From positions 124,001 to 188,000 of the forward strand of contig NZ_JAUZEE010000001.1 of assembly GCF_030705305.1 (NCBI RefSeq): 64,000 bases of DNA, given 5' to 3'. A program made the position numbers and the translations under genes. Source of the stretch: Leptothrix discophora (GTDB lineage: Bacteria > Pseudomonadota > Gammaproteobacteria > Burkholderiales > Burkholderiaceae_C). Positions 20,630 to 29,960 of this stretch are shown here, piece by piece. Under the pieces are notes generated by a model that did no database searches, was not told the DNA's origin, and saw only the letters and a list, made by a program, of their open reading frames with translations. The first letter of the stretch is position 1. Each line of letters starts with the position of its first letter.

Positions 20630-23125
20630 ATGTCCACCACAGCTGCTGCAGCCCCTGTCGTCCTGTCGTCCCGTGGCCCTGCCGATGCGGGCGGCCTGCG
20701 CTGGTCCTTCGTGGTCGAGGGCATGACCTGCGCGAGCTGCGTCGCACGGGTCGAGAAGGCCCTGGCGAAGGTTGACGGCGTGGCCGAGGCGAGCGTCAAC
20801 CTGGCCACCGAGACCGCCAGCGTGTTCGCCGCGCCCGGGGTGACGCTGGAGGCGCTCACCGCTGCCGTGACCCGGGCCGGCTACGCGGTGCCGGCGCGCG
20901 AGTGGCGGCTGCAGGTCGAGGGCATGACCTGCGCGAGCTGCGTCGGTCGGGTCGAGAAGGCCTTGCGGCAGGTGCCCGGCGTGCGCAGCGCCGAGGTCAA
21001 CCTCGCCACCGAGGTCGCCACCGTGTCCGCGCTGCCAGCCATGGTCGACGCGGCCCGGCTGCTGGCCGCCGTGCGCAAGGCCGGCTACGACGCGCACGTG
21101 AAGGACGACGCGCCGGGCGCCGCCGCCGAGGGCGAGCCCAAGGGTCCGCCGCTGTGGCCGGTGCTGACGGCGGCCGCCCTGTCGCTGCCGCTGGCCTTGC
21201 CGATGGTGGCGATGCTGTGGGGCGGTCACTGGATGCTGCCGGGCTGGCTGCAATGGGCGCTGGCCACGCCCGTGCAGTTCTGGCTCGGCGCGCGCTTCTA
21301 CCGGGCCGGCTGGTCGGCCCTGCGCGCGGGCAGCGGCAACATGGACCTGCTGGTCGCGATCGGCACCTCGGCCGGCTACGGGCTGAGCGTCTGGACGCTG
21401 CTGGGCCAGCCCGGCGCCGCCATGCCCGAGCTGTACTTCGAGGGCTCGGCGGTGGTCATCACGCTGGTGCTGCTGGGCAAGTGGCTGGAGGCCCGCGCCC
21501 GGCGCCAGACCAGCGAGGCGATCCGTGCGCTCAACCGCCTGCGGCCCGAGGTCGCGCGGCTGCGCCTGGCCGACGGCCGCGAGGTCGAGCGGCCGATCGC
21601 CGAGGTGCAGGTCGGCGACCTCGTGGTCGTGCGGCCCGGTGAACGCATCGCCGTCGACGGCCGGGTGATCGAGGGCGCCAGCCACGTCGACGAGGCCATG
21701 CTGACCGGCGAGAGCCTGCCAGTGGCCAAGCAGGCCGGCGACGGCGTCATCGGCGGCTCGGTCAATGCCGAGGGCCTGCTGCTGCTGCACACGACGAAGG
21801 TGGGTGCGGAGTCGACGCTCGCGCGCATCGTCCGGCTGGTGGAGAGCGCGCAGGCCCGCAAGGCGCCGATCCAGAAGCTGGTCGACCGCATCAGCGCGGT
21901 CTTCGTGCCGGTGGTCATGGGCATCGCGCTGCTCACGCTGCTGGGCTGGGGCCTGGGCACGGGGCGCTGGGACACGGCCATCCTGCATGCGGTCGCGGTG
22001 CTGGTGATCGCCTGTCCGTGTGCGCTGGGCCTGGCCACGCCGGCGGCCATCATGGCCGGCACCGGCGTGGCGGCGCGCCACGGCGTGCTGATCAAGGATG
22101 CGGAGGTGCTCGAACTGGCGCACCGCATCGACGTGGTCGCCTTCGACAAGACCGGCACGCTGACGGTGGGCCGCCCGACGCTGCTGGCGCAACTGGCCAT
22201 CGACGGCGACGAACGCGCGCTGCTGCAGGCCGCTGCCGCGTTGCAGGCCGGCAGCGAGCACCCGCTGGCTCGCGCGGTGAGCCAGGCCGCCGCCGACGCC
22301 GGCCTGCCCGCCGCGACCGCACCGGTCGACCTGCGCGCGGTGGCCGGACGCGGCGTGTCGGCCACGGTCGACGGCCGGCCCCTGCAGCTGGGCAGCCGGC
22401 GCTGGGTCGAGGAACTGGGCGCGGACCTGAGCCCGCTGAGGGCCCGGGCCGAGGCCGAGCAGGCGCAGGGTCGCACCGTGTCATGGCTGGTGTCATCGGG
22501 CGGTAAGGCCGATGAACACGGGCCGGCCGGGCAGGGCGGTGTCACGCTGCTTGGCCTGTTGAGCTTCGGCGACCGCCTCAAGCCTGGCGCGGCCGAGGCG
22601 GTGCGCGAGCTGCAGGCGATGGGCGTGCGCAGCGTCATGCTCAGCGGCGACAACCGGGGTGCGGCAGAGGCGGCCGGCGCGCAGCTGGGCATCGCCGACG
22701 TGCGTGCCGAGGTGCTGCCCGAGGACAAGTCGCGCATCGTCGGCGAGCTGCGTGCGGCCGGCGCGACCGTGGCGATGGTCGGCGACGGCATCAACGACGC
22801 GCCGGCGCTCGCCGCCGCGCAGGTCGGCATCGCCATGGCCACCGGCACCGACGTGGCCATGCATGCGGCCGGCATCACGCTGATGCGCGGCGATCCGGCG
22901 CTGGTGCCGGCGGCCATCGACATCGCGCGGCGCACCCAGGCCAAGATCCGCCAGAACCTGTTCTGGGCCTTTGCCTACAACGTCGTCGGCATCCCGCTGG
23001 CGGCGGCCGGCCTGCTCAACCCGGTGCTGGCCGGCGCGGCGATGGCCTTCAGCAGCCTCAGCGTCGTCAGCAACGCGCTGCTGCTGAGGCGCTGGCGCCG
23101 AGCGGGCGGCGCAGCGCCGGACTGA
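20630..23125 (+). CDS. copA: Copper-exporting P1B-type ATPase CopA
   Basis: 831 residues. Two N-terminal HMA domains carry MTCASC (Cys34/Cys37 and Cys104/Cys107). The transport core of eight helices has the membrane CPC motif (residues 462-464), the TGES actuator motif, phosphorylation motif DKTGTLT (Asp506), an HP locus (SEHPLA) and hinge GDGINDAP. It pumps Cu(I) from cytosol to periplasm using ATP. Length and order are standard for CopA. It is divergent from copZ, with a CueR-like dyad between. Confidence 0.95.
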   Translation: MSTTAAAAPVVLSSRGPADAGGLRWSFVVEGMTCASCVARVEKALAKVDGVAEASVNLATETASVFAAPGVTLEALTAAVTRAGYAVPAREWRLQVEGMTCASCVGRVEKALRQVPGVRSAEVNLATEVATVSALPAMVDAARLLAAVRKAGYDAHVKDDAPGAAAEGEPKGPPLWPVLTAAALSLPLALPMVAMLWGGHWMLPGWLQWALATPVQFWLGARFYRAGWSALRAGSGNMDLLVAIGTSAGYGLSVWTLLGQPGAAMPELYFEGSAVVITLVLLGKWLEARARRQTSEAIRALNRLRPEVARLRLADGREVERPIAEVQVGDLVVVRPGERIAVDGRVIEGASHVDEAMLTGESLPVAKQAGDGVIGGSVNAEGLLLLHTTKVGAESTLARIVRLVESAQARKAPIQKLVDRISAVFVPVVMGIALLTLLGWGLGTGRWDTAILHAVAVLVIACPCALGLATPAAIMAGTGVAARHGVLIKDAEVLELAHRIDVVAFDKTGTLTVGRPTLLAQLAIDGDERALLQAAAALQAGSEHPLARAVSQAAADAGLPAATAPVDLRAVAGRGVSATVDGRPLQLGSRRWVEELGADLSPLRARAEAEQAQGRTVSWLVSSGGKADEHGPAGQGGVTLLGLLSFGDRLKPGAAEAVRELQAMGVRSVMLSGDNRGAAEAAGAQLGIADVRAEVLPEDKSRIVGELRAAGATVAMVGDGINDAPALAAAQVGIAMATGTDVAMHAAGITLMRGDPALVPAAIDIARRTQAKIRQNLFWAFAYNVVGIPLAAAGLLNPVLAGAAMAFSSLSVVSNALLLRRWRRAGGAAPD

Positions 23126-23255
23126 CGCGTGACCTGGCGTGACGGCAGGGACACGACCCTGGCGAACGCTGCCCACCTGAGCCCCGGCGAGGCTGCCGAG
23201 CGCGCCTGCCCGGAGCTCACGCGACGGCTGCCATGAGCCATTCAGCGACGCTCCA

Positions 23256-23261
23256 TAGAAT
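23256..23261 (+). promoter_or_regulatory. Probable -10 element for the riboswitch transcript
   Basis: TAGAAT lies ten bases before the predicted riboswitch 5' end, giving a transcription start near 23268. The -35 region is not convincing. Confidence 0.4.
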
Positions 23262-23270
23262 CCGCGCCGT

Positions 23271-23375
23271 CACCGGGGAGTAGCCGCCCTGCAACCCCGC
23301 AGGGGTCGCGCGTCAACACACTGGATCGCTCACCGATCCTGGCGCCGACAGCCCCCCGCCTGGCCAGACCGTTGA
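23271..23375 (+). promoter_or_regulatory. yybP-ykoY manganese riboswitch
   Basis: The stretch carries the signature conserved blocks of the yybP-ykoY aptamer in the right order: GGGGAGTAG (23275-23283), GTCAACA in the middle and GCCAGACC (23363-23370) before an expression platform. The gene downstream is an UPF0016 transporter, a known target of this Mn2+-sensing riboswitch. A covariance-model search would be decisive. Confidence 0.82.
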
Positions 23376-23415
23376 CCTTGTCCTCCTGTCGCGCGGGCCG
23401 CAGGAGCTAAAGGTC
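23374..23415 (+). promoter_or_regulatory. Expression-platform hairpin after the riboswitch
   Basis: GACCTT (23374-23379) pairs with AAGGTC (23410-23415), and CTCCTG (23383-23388) pairs with CAGGAG (23401-23406), forming a long stem directly after the aptamer. The first bases abut the aptamer's conserved 3' block, so folding of aptamer and hairpin could be coupled. There is no U tract, so control may be translational or Rho-linked. Confidence 0.5.
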
Positions 23416-23450
23416 ACACGCGTTCATCGGCCCCGGAATCCACATCCCTC

Positions 23451-24026
23451 ATGGAAGCCTTCCTGATCTCCACCGGTGTCGTCGCCCTGGGCGAAATGGG
23501 CGACAAGACGCAGCTGCTGGCCTTCATGCTCGCGGCCCGCTTCAAGAAGCCCGTGCCCATCGTGCTGGGCATCCTGGTGGCCACGCTGGCCAACCACGCC
23601 ATGGCCGGTGCCGTCGGCAACGCGGTCGCGGCCTTCGTCGGCCCGACCCTGCTGCGCTGGGGCCTGGGCCTGTCCTTCCTGGCGATGGCCGCCTGGATGC
23701 TGATCCCCGACCAGGCCGACGACGAGGCGCTCGACGGCAAGGTCTCGCGCCTGGGCGTGTTCGGCACCACCGTGGTCGCCTTCTTCCTGGCCGAGATGGG
23801 CGACAAGACGCAGATCGCCACCGTCGCGCTGGCCGCCCGCTACGACGCGCTGGTCGGCGTGGTGGCCGGCACGACGCTGGGCATGATGCTGGCCAACGTG
23901 CCGGCGGTGTACCTGGGCGACCGGGTCACGCGTGCGGTGCCGATGAAGCTGGTGCACGGCGTGTCGGCGGCGATCTTCGCGGTGCTGGGCGTGCTGGCCT
24001 TGCTCAACGTCGGGTCGCTGTTCTGA
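23451..24026 (+). CDS. UPF0016/GDT1-family manganese exporter
   Basis: 191 residues, six predicted helices in two homologous halves. Each half carries the family motif E-x-G-D-K-T (ALGEMGDKTQ and LAEMGDKTQ), which forms the ion site. Bacterial members such as MneA export Mn2+, eukaryotic ones are Gdt1/TMEM165. Control by the yybP-ykoY element upstream supports a Mn2+ role: high manganese should increase expression. The start follows the aptamer by about 75 bases and has only a weak Shine-Dalgarno. Confidence 0.88.
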   Translation: MEAFLISTGVVALGEMGDKTQLLAFMLAARFKKPVPIVLGILVATLANHAMAGAVGNAVAAFVGPTLLRWGLGLSFLAMAAWMLIPDQADDEALDGKVSRLGVFGTTVVAFFLAEMGDKTQIATVALAARYDALVGVVAGTTLGMMLANVPAVYLGDRVTRAVPMKLVHGVSAAIFAVLGVLALLNVGSLF

Positions 24027-24028
24027 AC

Positions 24029-24106
24029 GTCGGCCCCCAAGGCCGACCTGACCGGTCGTCCGTCCCCCCAGGGGGGAGCGAAACCCTTGGGGCGGCCCGG
24101 CGGGTT
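24029..24106. repeat. Partial copy of dispersed GC-rich intergenic repeat
   Basis: It shares the core palindrome of C and G runs plus the adjacent TTGGGGCGGCCCGGCG block with the full copy at 41188-41309. It sits between the manganese exporter and fdhD genes. The terminal direct repeats seen in full copies are degraded here. Confidence 0.5.
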
Positions 24107-24155
24107 TCGTGACTCGCTTCGGGCGCCGGAGCAGTCCCGATGGGAGAATTTGCCC

Positions 24156-25064
24156 ATGACGACCGACCTGCTCACCGATGCCGTCCCGCTGGCCGATGCC
24201 TCCATCCGCGAGGTCACGCGCTGGCGTGGCGGCGCGGTCCAGACCGCGCAGGACGTGCTGGCCGAGGAAGTGCCCGTCGCGCTGGTCTACAACGGCATCT
24301 CGCATGCCGTGATGCTGGCCAGCCCGGCCGACCTGGAGGACTTCGCGCTCGGCTTCTCGCTCAGCGAGGGGATCATCGACGAGGTCGACGACCTGCTCGA
24401 CTGCGAGGCCCATGTCAGCGACCTGTCCGGCGCGGCGGTGATGCAGGCCGACGGCGAATCCGCCCCCGGCGTGCTGCCCGACGGCACGATCACGGCGGCG
24501 CACGGCCTGACGCTCGAACTGCGCGTCACGCTGCGCTGCTTCATGCGGCTGAAGGAACGCCGCCGCACGCTCGCCGGCCGCACCGGCTGCGGCCTGTGCG
24601 GCACCGAAAGCCTGGCCGAGGCCGTGCGCCCGGTGCGACGCGCGCCGGCCGAGGTCCGCATCCGCCAGTCGGCGCTGGGCCGCGCGATGGCCGGGCTGTC
24701 CGATGGCCAGGGCCTGCAGCAGCGCACCGGCGCGACCCATGCCGCCGCCTGGTGCAGCCTGGACGGCCAGGTGCTGCTGGTGCGCGAGGATGTCGGCCGC
24801 CACAACGCGCTGGACAAGCTCACCGGGCGCATGGCGCGCGACGGCGTCGATCCGGCGCAGGGCTTCATCGCGGTGACCAGCCGGGCCAGCTACGAGATGG
24901 TCTACAAGACCGCCAGCGCCGGCGTCGGCCTGCTGGCCGCCATCTCCGCCCCGACCGCGCTGGCCGCCCGCACCGCCCAGGCCGCCGGCCTGGTCCTGGC
25001 CGGCTTCACGCGCGGCGACCGGGCGTCGATCTATGCCCATGCGGATCGGGTGCAGGCGGGCTGA
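24156..25064 (+). CDS. fdhD: FdhD formate dehydrogenase sulfurtransferase
   Basis: 302 residues. ATG 24156 is preceded by GGGAG. It contains the family hallmark RTGCGLCGTE, with the two catalytic cysteines at 145 and 148, a GAxHAAA-type motif and the C-terminal FTRGDR region. FdhD carries sulfur from IscS to the molybdenum cofactor to make active formate dehydrogenase. No formate dehydrogenase gene is in the window; it must lie elsewhere. The gene is convergent with the dehydrogenase downstream, 32 bases apart. Confidence 0.93.
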   Translation: MTTDLLTDAVPLADASIREVTRWRGGAVQTAQDVLAEEVPVALVYNGISHAVMLASPADLEDFALGFSLSEGIIDEVDDLLDCEAHVSDLSGAAVMQADGESAPGVLPDGTITAAHGLTLELRVTLRCFMRLKERRRTLAGRTGCGLCGTESLAEAVRPVRRAPAEVRIRQSALGRAMAGLSDGQGLQQRTGATHAAAWCSLDGQVLLVREDVGRHNALDKLTGRMARDGVDPAQGFIAVTSRASYEMVYKTASAGVGLLAAISAPTALAARTAQAAGLVLAGFTRGDRASIYAHADRVQAG

Positions 25065-25096
25065 TCGGCCGCGCGCACCTGGCCGCCGGGCCAGGC

Positions 25097-26140
25097 TCAG
25101 GCGATCTCGACCGCCACCTTCCCGAACTGCCGCGACGAATCGAGGTGGTCCAGCGCGGCATGCAGCTCGGACAGCGGGTAGCGCTGGTCGATCACCGGCT
25201 TCAGGTCGTGCAGGGCGACGAAGTTCAGCAGGTCGCGGAACTCGGTCAGGCTGCCGGCGGTGGAGCCGAAGACCTGGAGCTGGCGGATGAACATCCGGCG
25301 GATGTCGGCGCCGGGCTGGTCGCCGGACGTCGCGCCGCAGGTGACCAGGCGGCCGCCACGCACGAGCGACTTCAGTGCCGCGCTCCAGACCGCCGTGCCG
25401 ATGTTCTCGATCACCACGTCGACGCCGCGTCCGCCGGTCAGCTTCAGCACCTGCCTGGCGATCTCGTCGCCGCCGCCCAGCACGACCTCATCGGCACCGT
25501 GCGCGCGGGCCTTCTCCAGCTTGGCCGCGTCGCGCGAGGTCACGATCGCCTTCGCGCCGATGGCCTTGACCAGCTGCAGCGCGGCCAGGCTCACGCCGCC
25601 GCCGATGCCGAAGATCAGCACGGTCTCCCAGGGCTGGACGCGGGCCTTGGAAAACAGCATGCGCCAGGCGGTCAGGTGGTTGACGCCGAGCGCGGCGCCC
25701 TGCGCGAAGTCCAGGCCGTCGGGCAGCGCGAAGACGTTGCGCGCCGGCAGGCTCACGAACTGAGCCAGCGTGCCGTGGCGGTGCTCGCCCAGGTAGCTGG
25801 CGCTGGTGCACAGCGGCGTGTCGCCACGCTCGCAGAACTCGCAGCGGCCGCAGCTGATGATGGACTGCAGCACGACGCGCTGGCCGACCTGCCAGCGGGT
25901 CTCCTCGGGACCCACGTCCTCGACCACGCCGGCGCCGTCCACGCCCATCACCAGCGGCAGAGGGTGGGTGATGCCGGCCCCGCTGTCGCGCATGTAGAGG
26001 TCGACGCGGTTGAGCGTGGCCGCCTTCATGCGCACCAGGATCTCGCCGGGCGCGCGCACCGGGCGCTCGCGCTCGCCGATCGTCACCACCTCGTTGCCGC
26101 CGTGGCCGGTGAGCCAGGCCGCCTTCATCGTCGTCGTCAT
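25097..26140 (-). CDS. Zinc-containing medium-chain dehydrogenase/quinone reductase-like protein
   Basis: 347 residues, MDR superfamily. The N-terminal GroES-like part has the structural-zinc cysteines in CGRCEFCERGDTPLC (C-x2-C-x2-C-x7-C). The position of the usual catalytic-zinc Cys is occupied by Asn (TLNRVDLYMR), as in quinone oxidoreductases. The nucleotide site is GIGGGVSLAALQL (about 175-187) and probably prefers NADPH or NAD. The substrate is not predictable from sequence. It is divergent from dcd across a 123-base region. Confidence 0.85.
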   Translation of the reverse strand: MTTTMKAAWLTGHGGNEVVTIGERERPVRAPGEILVRMKAATLNRVDLYMRDSGAGITHPLPLVMGVDGAGVVEDVGPEETRWQVGQRVVLQSIISCGRCEFCERGDTPLCTSASYLGEHRHGTLAQFVSLPARNVFALPDGLDFAQGAALGVNHLTAWRMLFSKARVQPWETVLIFGIGGGVSLAALQLVKAIGAKAIVTSRDAAKLEKARAHGADEVVLGGGDEIARQVLKLTGGRGVDVVIENIGTAVWSAALKSLVRGGRLVTCGATSGDQPGADIRRMFIRQLQVFGSTAGSLTEFRDLLNFVALHDLKPVIDQRYPLSELHAALDHLDSSRQFGKVAVEIA

Positions 26141-26263
26141 GGTTGTTCCTCAGGTTCTGGGCAGGTCGTGCAGCGGACGGGAAGATGATCCGCATCCGGT
26201 CTGCCGTGATCCTGACACGCCGGGCCCGAACCTAGAATCGTGATCCCCTGAGAGAGGCCGACG

Positions 26264-26833
26264 ATGAGCATCAAGAGCGACAAGTGGATCCGCCGCATGG
26301 CCGAACAGCACGGCATGATCGAGCCGTTCGAGCCGGGCCAGGTGCGGCAGTCGGCCGACGGCCACAAGATCGTCAGCTACGGCACCAGCAGCTACGGCTA
26401 CGACATCCGCTGCGCGCCCGAGTTCAAGGTCTTCACGAACATCTACAGCACGGTCGTGGACCCGAAGAACTTCGACGAGCGCAGCTTCGTGGACATCGAG
26501 TCGGACGTCTGCATCATCCCGCCCAACAGCTTCGCGCTGGCCCGCACGGTCGAGTACTTCCGCATCCCGCGCAACGTGCTGACCATCTGCCTGGGCAAGA
26601 GCACCTACGCGCGCTGCGGGATCATCGTCAACGTGACGCCCTTCGAGCCGGAATGGGAAGGCTACGTGACGCTGGAGTTCAGCAACACGACGCCGCTGCC
26701 GGCCAAGATCTATGCGGGGGAGGGCTGCGCCCAGGTGCTGTTCTTCGAGAGCGACGAGGTCTGCGAGACCAGCTACGCCGATCGTGGCGGCAAGTACCAG
26801 GGCCAGCGCGGCGTGACGCTGCCCAAGACCTGA
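26264..26833 (+). CDS. dcd: dCTP deaminase
   Basis: 189 residues, the typical bacterial length. [13 protein letters not shown] is the standard N-terminus, and the active-site region includes [12 protein letters not shown] and [18 protein letters not shown] with the catalytic Glu. It converts dCTP to dUTP for thymidylate synthesis. TAGAAT about 30 bases upstream is a possible -10 box. The gene is a single unit, convergent with flgN, with only 38 bases between. Confidence 0.96.
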   Translation: MSIKSDKWIRRMAEQHGMIEPFEPGQVRQSADGHKIVSYGTSSYGYDIRCAPEFKVFTNIYSTVVDPKNFDERSFVDIESDVCIIPPNSFALARTVEYFRIPRNVLTICLGKSTYARCGIIVNVTPFEPEWEGYVTLEFSNTTPLPAKIYAGEGCAQVLFFESDEVCETSYADRGGKYQGQRGVTLPKT

Positions 26834-26871
26834 TCGGACATTCGCGAGCGCGGCGGGGATCCCGCCCCGCT

Positions 26872-27300
26872 TCAGCCGAGCAGCTGGCCGCTGCCGGCGC
26901 TGGCGCCGTTCCAGCCCCGGGCGCCGTAGAGCGACGGCGCCTCGCGGGGCATGAGGGCGTCCATCGCCCGGTCCAGCGCGACGGTGGCGCGGACCATGGA
27001 TTCACGTTGTGCGGCGACCTGGCCGCTGGCCCGCATCAGGCGGTGGCGCAGCGGGGCCGGCAGGCCACCCTGGCGGGCGGCGGTCTGGAAGCCTTGCAGG
27101 GCGCGTTCGAGCGCCTGGTGCAGGCGCTGGGCATGGCCCTCGATCGCCTCGGGGTCCTGCAGCCGCAGGGACTGCCCGAGCGCGGCCAGCGATTCCTCCA
27201 GACGCTCGACCAGGCCTTCCAGGTCGGCCGGCGGCGTGCCGGCGACGACGGCCGGACGACGGGGCAGCGCGGGGGCGGGGGAGCGGGTCTGCGGATTCAT
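26872..27300 (-). CDS. flgN: FlgN-like flagellar export chaperone
   Basis: 142 residues from ATG 27300, predicted almost wholly helical (LEGLVERLEESLAALGQSLRL..., residues 25-120), as expected for FlgN, which binds the C-termini of hook-junction proteins FlgK and FlgL in the cytosol. Sequence identity in this family is low; the call rests on position directly downstream of flgM and on the helical pattern. It is co-transcribed with flgM, 65 bases apart. The Pro-rich ends are not typical and may be lineage-specific. Confidence 0.75.
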   Translation of the reverse strand: MNPQTRSPAPALPRRPAVVAGTPPADLEGLVERLEESLAALGQSLRLQDPEAIEGHAQRLHQALERALQGFQTAARQGGLPAPLRHRLMRASGQVAAQRESMVRATVALDRAMDALMPREAPSLYGARGWNGASAGSGQLLG

Positions 27301-27365
27301 GCGATGGCCTGTGCCGCGGCGGCGGCTGGAGCGGAGGGACGGAGGGTCGGGAAGACCGCGCGGGC

Positions 27366-27689
27366 TCAGTGCCCGGTCGGGCCGACCTTGCCGAGCACCT
27401 CGCGGGCGTTGGCGATCAGCTTGTCGGCGATCGCCTCGGGGTTGATCTTGTAGGTGCCGTCGGAGATCGACTGGCGGACCTGTTCGACCTTCTGGGCGTC
27501 GAAGCTCCCGTCGGCCGCTTCCATGAGGGCCCGTGCGGTGCTGGACAGCTGCACCGTCGCGCCGCCATCGGCCTTCTTGGCCGATGCGGTGTCCTGAACG
27601 GCGCTGCCCTCTGCGGCCGGACGGCTCGAGGTCGTGGCGGCGCCGGTGGGGTTGATGCCCGCAGGTGCAGGGTTGTTGCCGATCTTCAT
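27366..27689 (-). CDS. flgM: FlgM anti-sigma28 factor
   Basis: 107 residues from ATG 27689 with AGGAG ten bases upstream. The N-terminal half is low-complexity and disordered. The C-terminal half has the conserved sigma28-binding helices, including VQLSSTARALMEA and VEQVRQSISDGTYKINPEAIADKLIANA. It holds FliA inactive until the hook is complete and is then exported. Driven by a good sigma28 promoter at 27867-27893, so it is part of a negative feedback loop. Confidence 0.92.
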   Translation of the reverse strand: MKIGNNPAPAGINPTGAATTSSRPAAEGSAVQDTASAKKADGGATVQLSSTARALMEAADGSFDAQKVEQVRQSISDGTYKINPEAIADKLIANAREVLGKVGPTGH

Positions 27690-28083
27690 GACGTTCTCCT
27701 GTGGCGCCGGACCCCACCCTCGGTGGCGGAGGCCGGCTTCGGTGCGCGACGCGTCATTGTGAGCCCGGTTGCGGTCGTCCCGCATCGACGGGGCGACAGG
27801 CCGGCCCCGCTGTCGCGAGACGTACCCAACGGTCGGCCAGTCTGTTGCATCTGGCCTGCCCCCGGTTTATCGGCTCGTTCCGATCGGGCTTGAGGACCTT
27901 GTGCGGGTCCGCGGTCGTCGGTATCGGGTCGTTTCCCGGGGCTGAAGTGGGTTTCGGCAAGGAAGCGGCAGGACTTGAGGGTGCCGGTGCGTCCGGATGT
28001 GTCCCAGCCCCTGGAACCGGGGGGAAACGAGCGCGCCCCGCAAGTCGCCGGGGCGTGGACAGGGGCTGGACGTGTCCGGTTTT
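27690..28083. other. 394-base gap between flgM and flgA
   Basis: It holds the sigma28 promoter of flgM (27867-27893) and a GC-rich inverted repeat (CGCCCCG / CGGGGCG near 28034-28056), which may end flgA transcription although no T tract follows. No gene was recognised. Confidence 0.45.
27867..27893 (-). promoter_or_regulatory. Sigma28 (FliA) promoter of flgM-flgN
   Basis: On the minus strand TCAAGCCC, 11 bases, GCCGATAA. The -10 block is a perfect match to the sigma28 consensus, the spacing is exact and the -35 block matches four of eight. It lies about 178 bases upstream of the flgM start. Confidence 0.8.
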
Positions 28084-28908
28084 TCACAACCGGATCTCCG
28101 CGCGGCGATCGCCGACCGGCCAGGCCGACAGGAGCTTGCCGCTGGTCGAGCGCAGCCGCACCGGCTGGCCCTCGATGCCGGGGCTCAGGGCCTCGGCCTC
28201 GCCGCTGATGCGAAAGCCGCTGCCGACCGAGTCGACCTGGACCGTGTCGCCGGCGGCGAACCAGATGCGCGCGCGCAGGCTGTCGGCGCGCAGCGTCGTG
28301 CCGGCCGGCTGGGCCCGGCTCAGGCGACGCCCGACCAGCTCGTCGCTGCGGGTGTAGACCGGGCTGGGCTGCTCGGCGATGTCGACCACCGCCAGCTGCA
28401 GCTGGTCGGCGCTCAACGGCGTGTCGGCGGCGACCGGGCTGGCGGTCACCAGCGCCGGGGCCCAGACCTTGACCGTCACCGGCAGGTAGACGTTCCAGGC
28501 CACCGGCCCGCGGGTGCAGCGCAGGCCGACGCGGGTCTTGCCCCAGGGCTTCGCGCCGGGCGGCAGGTAGGGCTGGATCTGGTCGCACGGTGCCAGGCGC
28601 AGGCGCGGGTCGAGCTGGCCGGGGACGACCTCGACACGCGCGCCGGCCGGTGCACCGGCCTGCTCGCGGGCCAGGCCCAGGACCTGGTCGAAGGGGATGG
28701 CTGCGCCGGCTTCCTGCGCATGGGCCGGCTGCGGCAGTCCCAGCACGGACAGCAGCAGCGCGGCGGCCAGCGTCGCCAGCATCGCGCCGAGGTAGTCGCC
28801 GATCACGCGCAGCGGCAGCACGCTGCGGCACGCGCAGGCGGCGGCGACGGGGCTGGTGGGGCTGACGGGGCTGACGGGGCGGGACGGGACCGGGCGATCT
28901 GAGGACAT
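28084..28908 (-). CDS. flgA: FlgA, P-ring assembly chaperone
   Basis: 274 residues from ATG 28908; a GTG four codons upstream is the alternative. A long Pro/Ser/Val N-terminus precedes a hydrophobic signal segment (about residues 37-62, ending AHAQ). The mature domain has the SAF-like region and the conserved C-terminal LxAGD-type sequence (RIWFAAGDTVQVDSVGSGFRISGEAEAL). FlgA helps FlgI polymerise into the periplasmic P ring. It is divergent from flgB, as in many betaproteobacteria. Confidence 0.92.
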   Translation of the reverse strand: MSSDRPVPSRPVSPVSPTSPVAAACACRSVLPLRVIGDYLGAMLATLAAALLLSVLGLPQPAHAQEAGAAIPFDQVLGLAREQAGAPAGARVEVVPGQLDPRLRLAPCDQIQPYLPPGAKPWGKTRVGLRCTRGPVAWNVYLPVTVKVWAPALVTASPVAADTPLSADQLQLAVVDIAEQPSPVYTRSDELVGRRLSRAQPAGTTLRADSLRARIWFAAGDTVQVDSVGSGFRISGEAEALSPGIEGQPVRLRSTSGKLLSAWPVGDRRAEIRL

Positions 28909-29059
28909 GGTGAGCCGCACTTTAGGTGTCGCCCCGGCCGCCCCAGGCGCGGAGATAAGGGCAAACGGCCCTGCTATTCCCGCTCATGTTTCGGGCCCTC
29001 GCGTCCAACAATCTGTTCAAGGGCCCGGATCAGGCCGGCCCGACGCAGGAGCCGCACGC

Positions 29060-29479
29060 ATGATCACCAACCGCCTCACCGACACGCTGGACTTCCAGTC
29101 CCAGGCCCTGGTGCTGCGTTCCGAGCGTCAGCGCCTGATCGCCAGCAACATCGCCAACGCCGAGACGCCGGGCTATGTCGCCAAGGACATCGACTTCGCC
29201 AGTGCCCTCCAGCAGGCCACCGGCGGCGGCGCCCAGCCGGGCCGTGCCGGCGGCCCGCTGGTGACCACCCATGGCGCGCACATCCCCGTGGCCATCGGCG
29301 GTCGCGAGGCCAGCACGCTGCAGTTCGCCACGCAGTCGCAGAGCAACCTCGACAACAACACCGTCGACATGGACCGCGAACGTGCCAGCTTCGCCGACAA
29401 CGCGGTGAAGTACGAGGCCTCGCTGCGCTTCGTCAACGGCCAGGTGTCGACGCTGATGTCGGCCATCAAGGGCCAGTGA
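29060..29479 (+). CDS. flgB: FlgB flagellar basal-body proximal rod protein
   Basis: 139 residues from ATG 29060 with AGGAG upstream. N-terminal rod motif QRLIASNIANAETPGYVAKDIDF is diagnostic. The C-terminal coiled-coil-forming helix (DNAVKYEASLRFVNGQVSTLMSAIKGQ) completes the short rod fold. It is the first gene of the rightward flgBCDEFGHIJKL run and is exported by the type III apparatus to form the proximal rod. Confidence 0.96.
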   Translation: MITNRLTDTLDFQSQALVLRSERQRLIASNIANAETPGYVAKDIDFASALQQATGGGAQPGRAGGPLVTTHGAHIPVAIGGREASTLQFATQSQSNLDNNTVDMDRERASFADNAVKYEASLRFVNGQVSTLMSAIKGQ

Positions 29480-29517
29480 AGGCGATGCCCGCCACGGTCA
29501 CCAGGAGCTGAACCGCC

Positions 29518-29928
29518 ATGTCCATGATGAAGATCTTCAACGTCGCCGGCAGCGCGGTCAGCGCGCAGAGCCAGCGGCTCAACACGGTGGCGACCAACCT
29601 GGCCAACGCCGACACGGTGGCCGGCCCGGACGGCCAGAGCTTCAAGGCCCGCCAGGTGATGTTCCAGACCGTGGCGATGGGCGACCAGGGTGCCGCCGGC
29701 GTCAAGGTCTCGCAGGTCATCGAGGACCAGACCCCCGGCCGCCGCGTGCACGACCCGAAGCACCCGCAGGCCGATGCCGACGGCTACGTCACCTACAGCA
29801 ACGTCAACGCGGTCGAGGAGATGGTCAACATGATGGCCGCCTCGCGCTCCTACCAGAACAACGTCGAGGTCATGAACACGGCCAAGACCCTGCTGCTCAA
29901 GACCCTGCAGATGGGCTCGGGCTCCTGA
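29518..29928 (+). CDS. flgC: FlgC proximal rod protein
   Basis: 136 residues with CAGGAG upstream. It carries the rod signature RLNTVATNLANADTVAGPDGQSFKARQ in separated blocks and the C-terminal axial motif VNAVEEMVNMMAASRSYQNNVEVMNTAKTLLLKTLQ-type ending. Length matches the family. It follows flgB by 38 bases and assembles with FlgB and FlgF into the proximal rod. Confidence 0.96.
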   Translation: MSMMKIFNVAGSAVSAQSQRLNTVATNLANADTVAGPDGQSFKARQVMFQTVAMGDQGAAGVKVSQVIEDQTPGRRVHDPKHPQADADGYVTYSNVNAVEEMVNMMAASRSYQNNVEVMNTAKTLLLKTLQMGSGS

Positions 29929-29960
29929 GCCGCCGCTGCGCACCGAAAGGCTGAACCTCC

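Noticed and set aside
25097-26140. Classical zinc alcohol dehydrogenase
   Set aside because: The structural zinc cysteines are present, but the usual catalytic-zinc Cys is Asn, so quinone-reductase-like MDR is the safer call.
26872-27717. A single long minus-strand frame covering flgN and running over flgM
   Set aside because: The part upstream of ATG 27300 is out of frame with flgM, which has its own ribosome site and conserved helices.
28909-29059. Sigma54 or sigma28 promoter before flgB or flgA
   Set aside because: I checked both strands for GG-N10-GC and for TAAAG-type/GCCGATAA pairs. Partial matches had wrong spacing.
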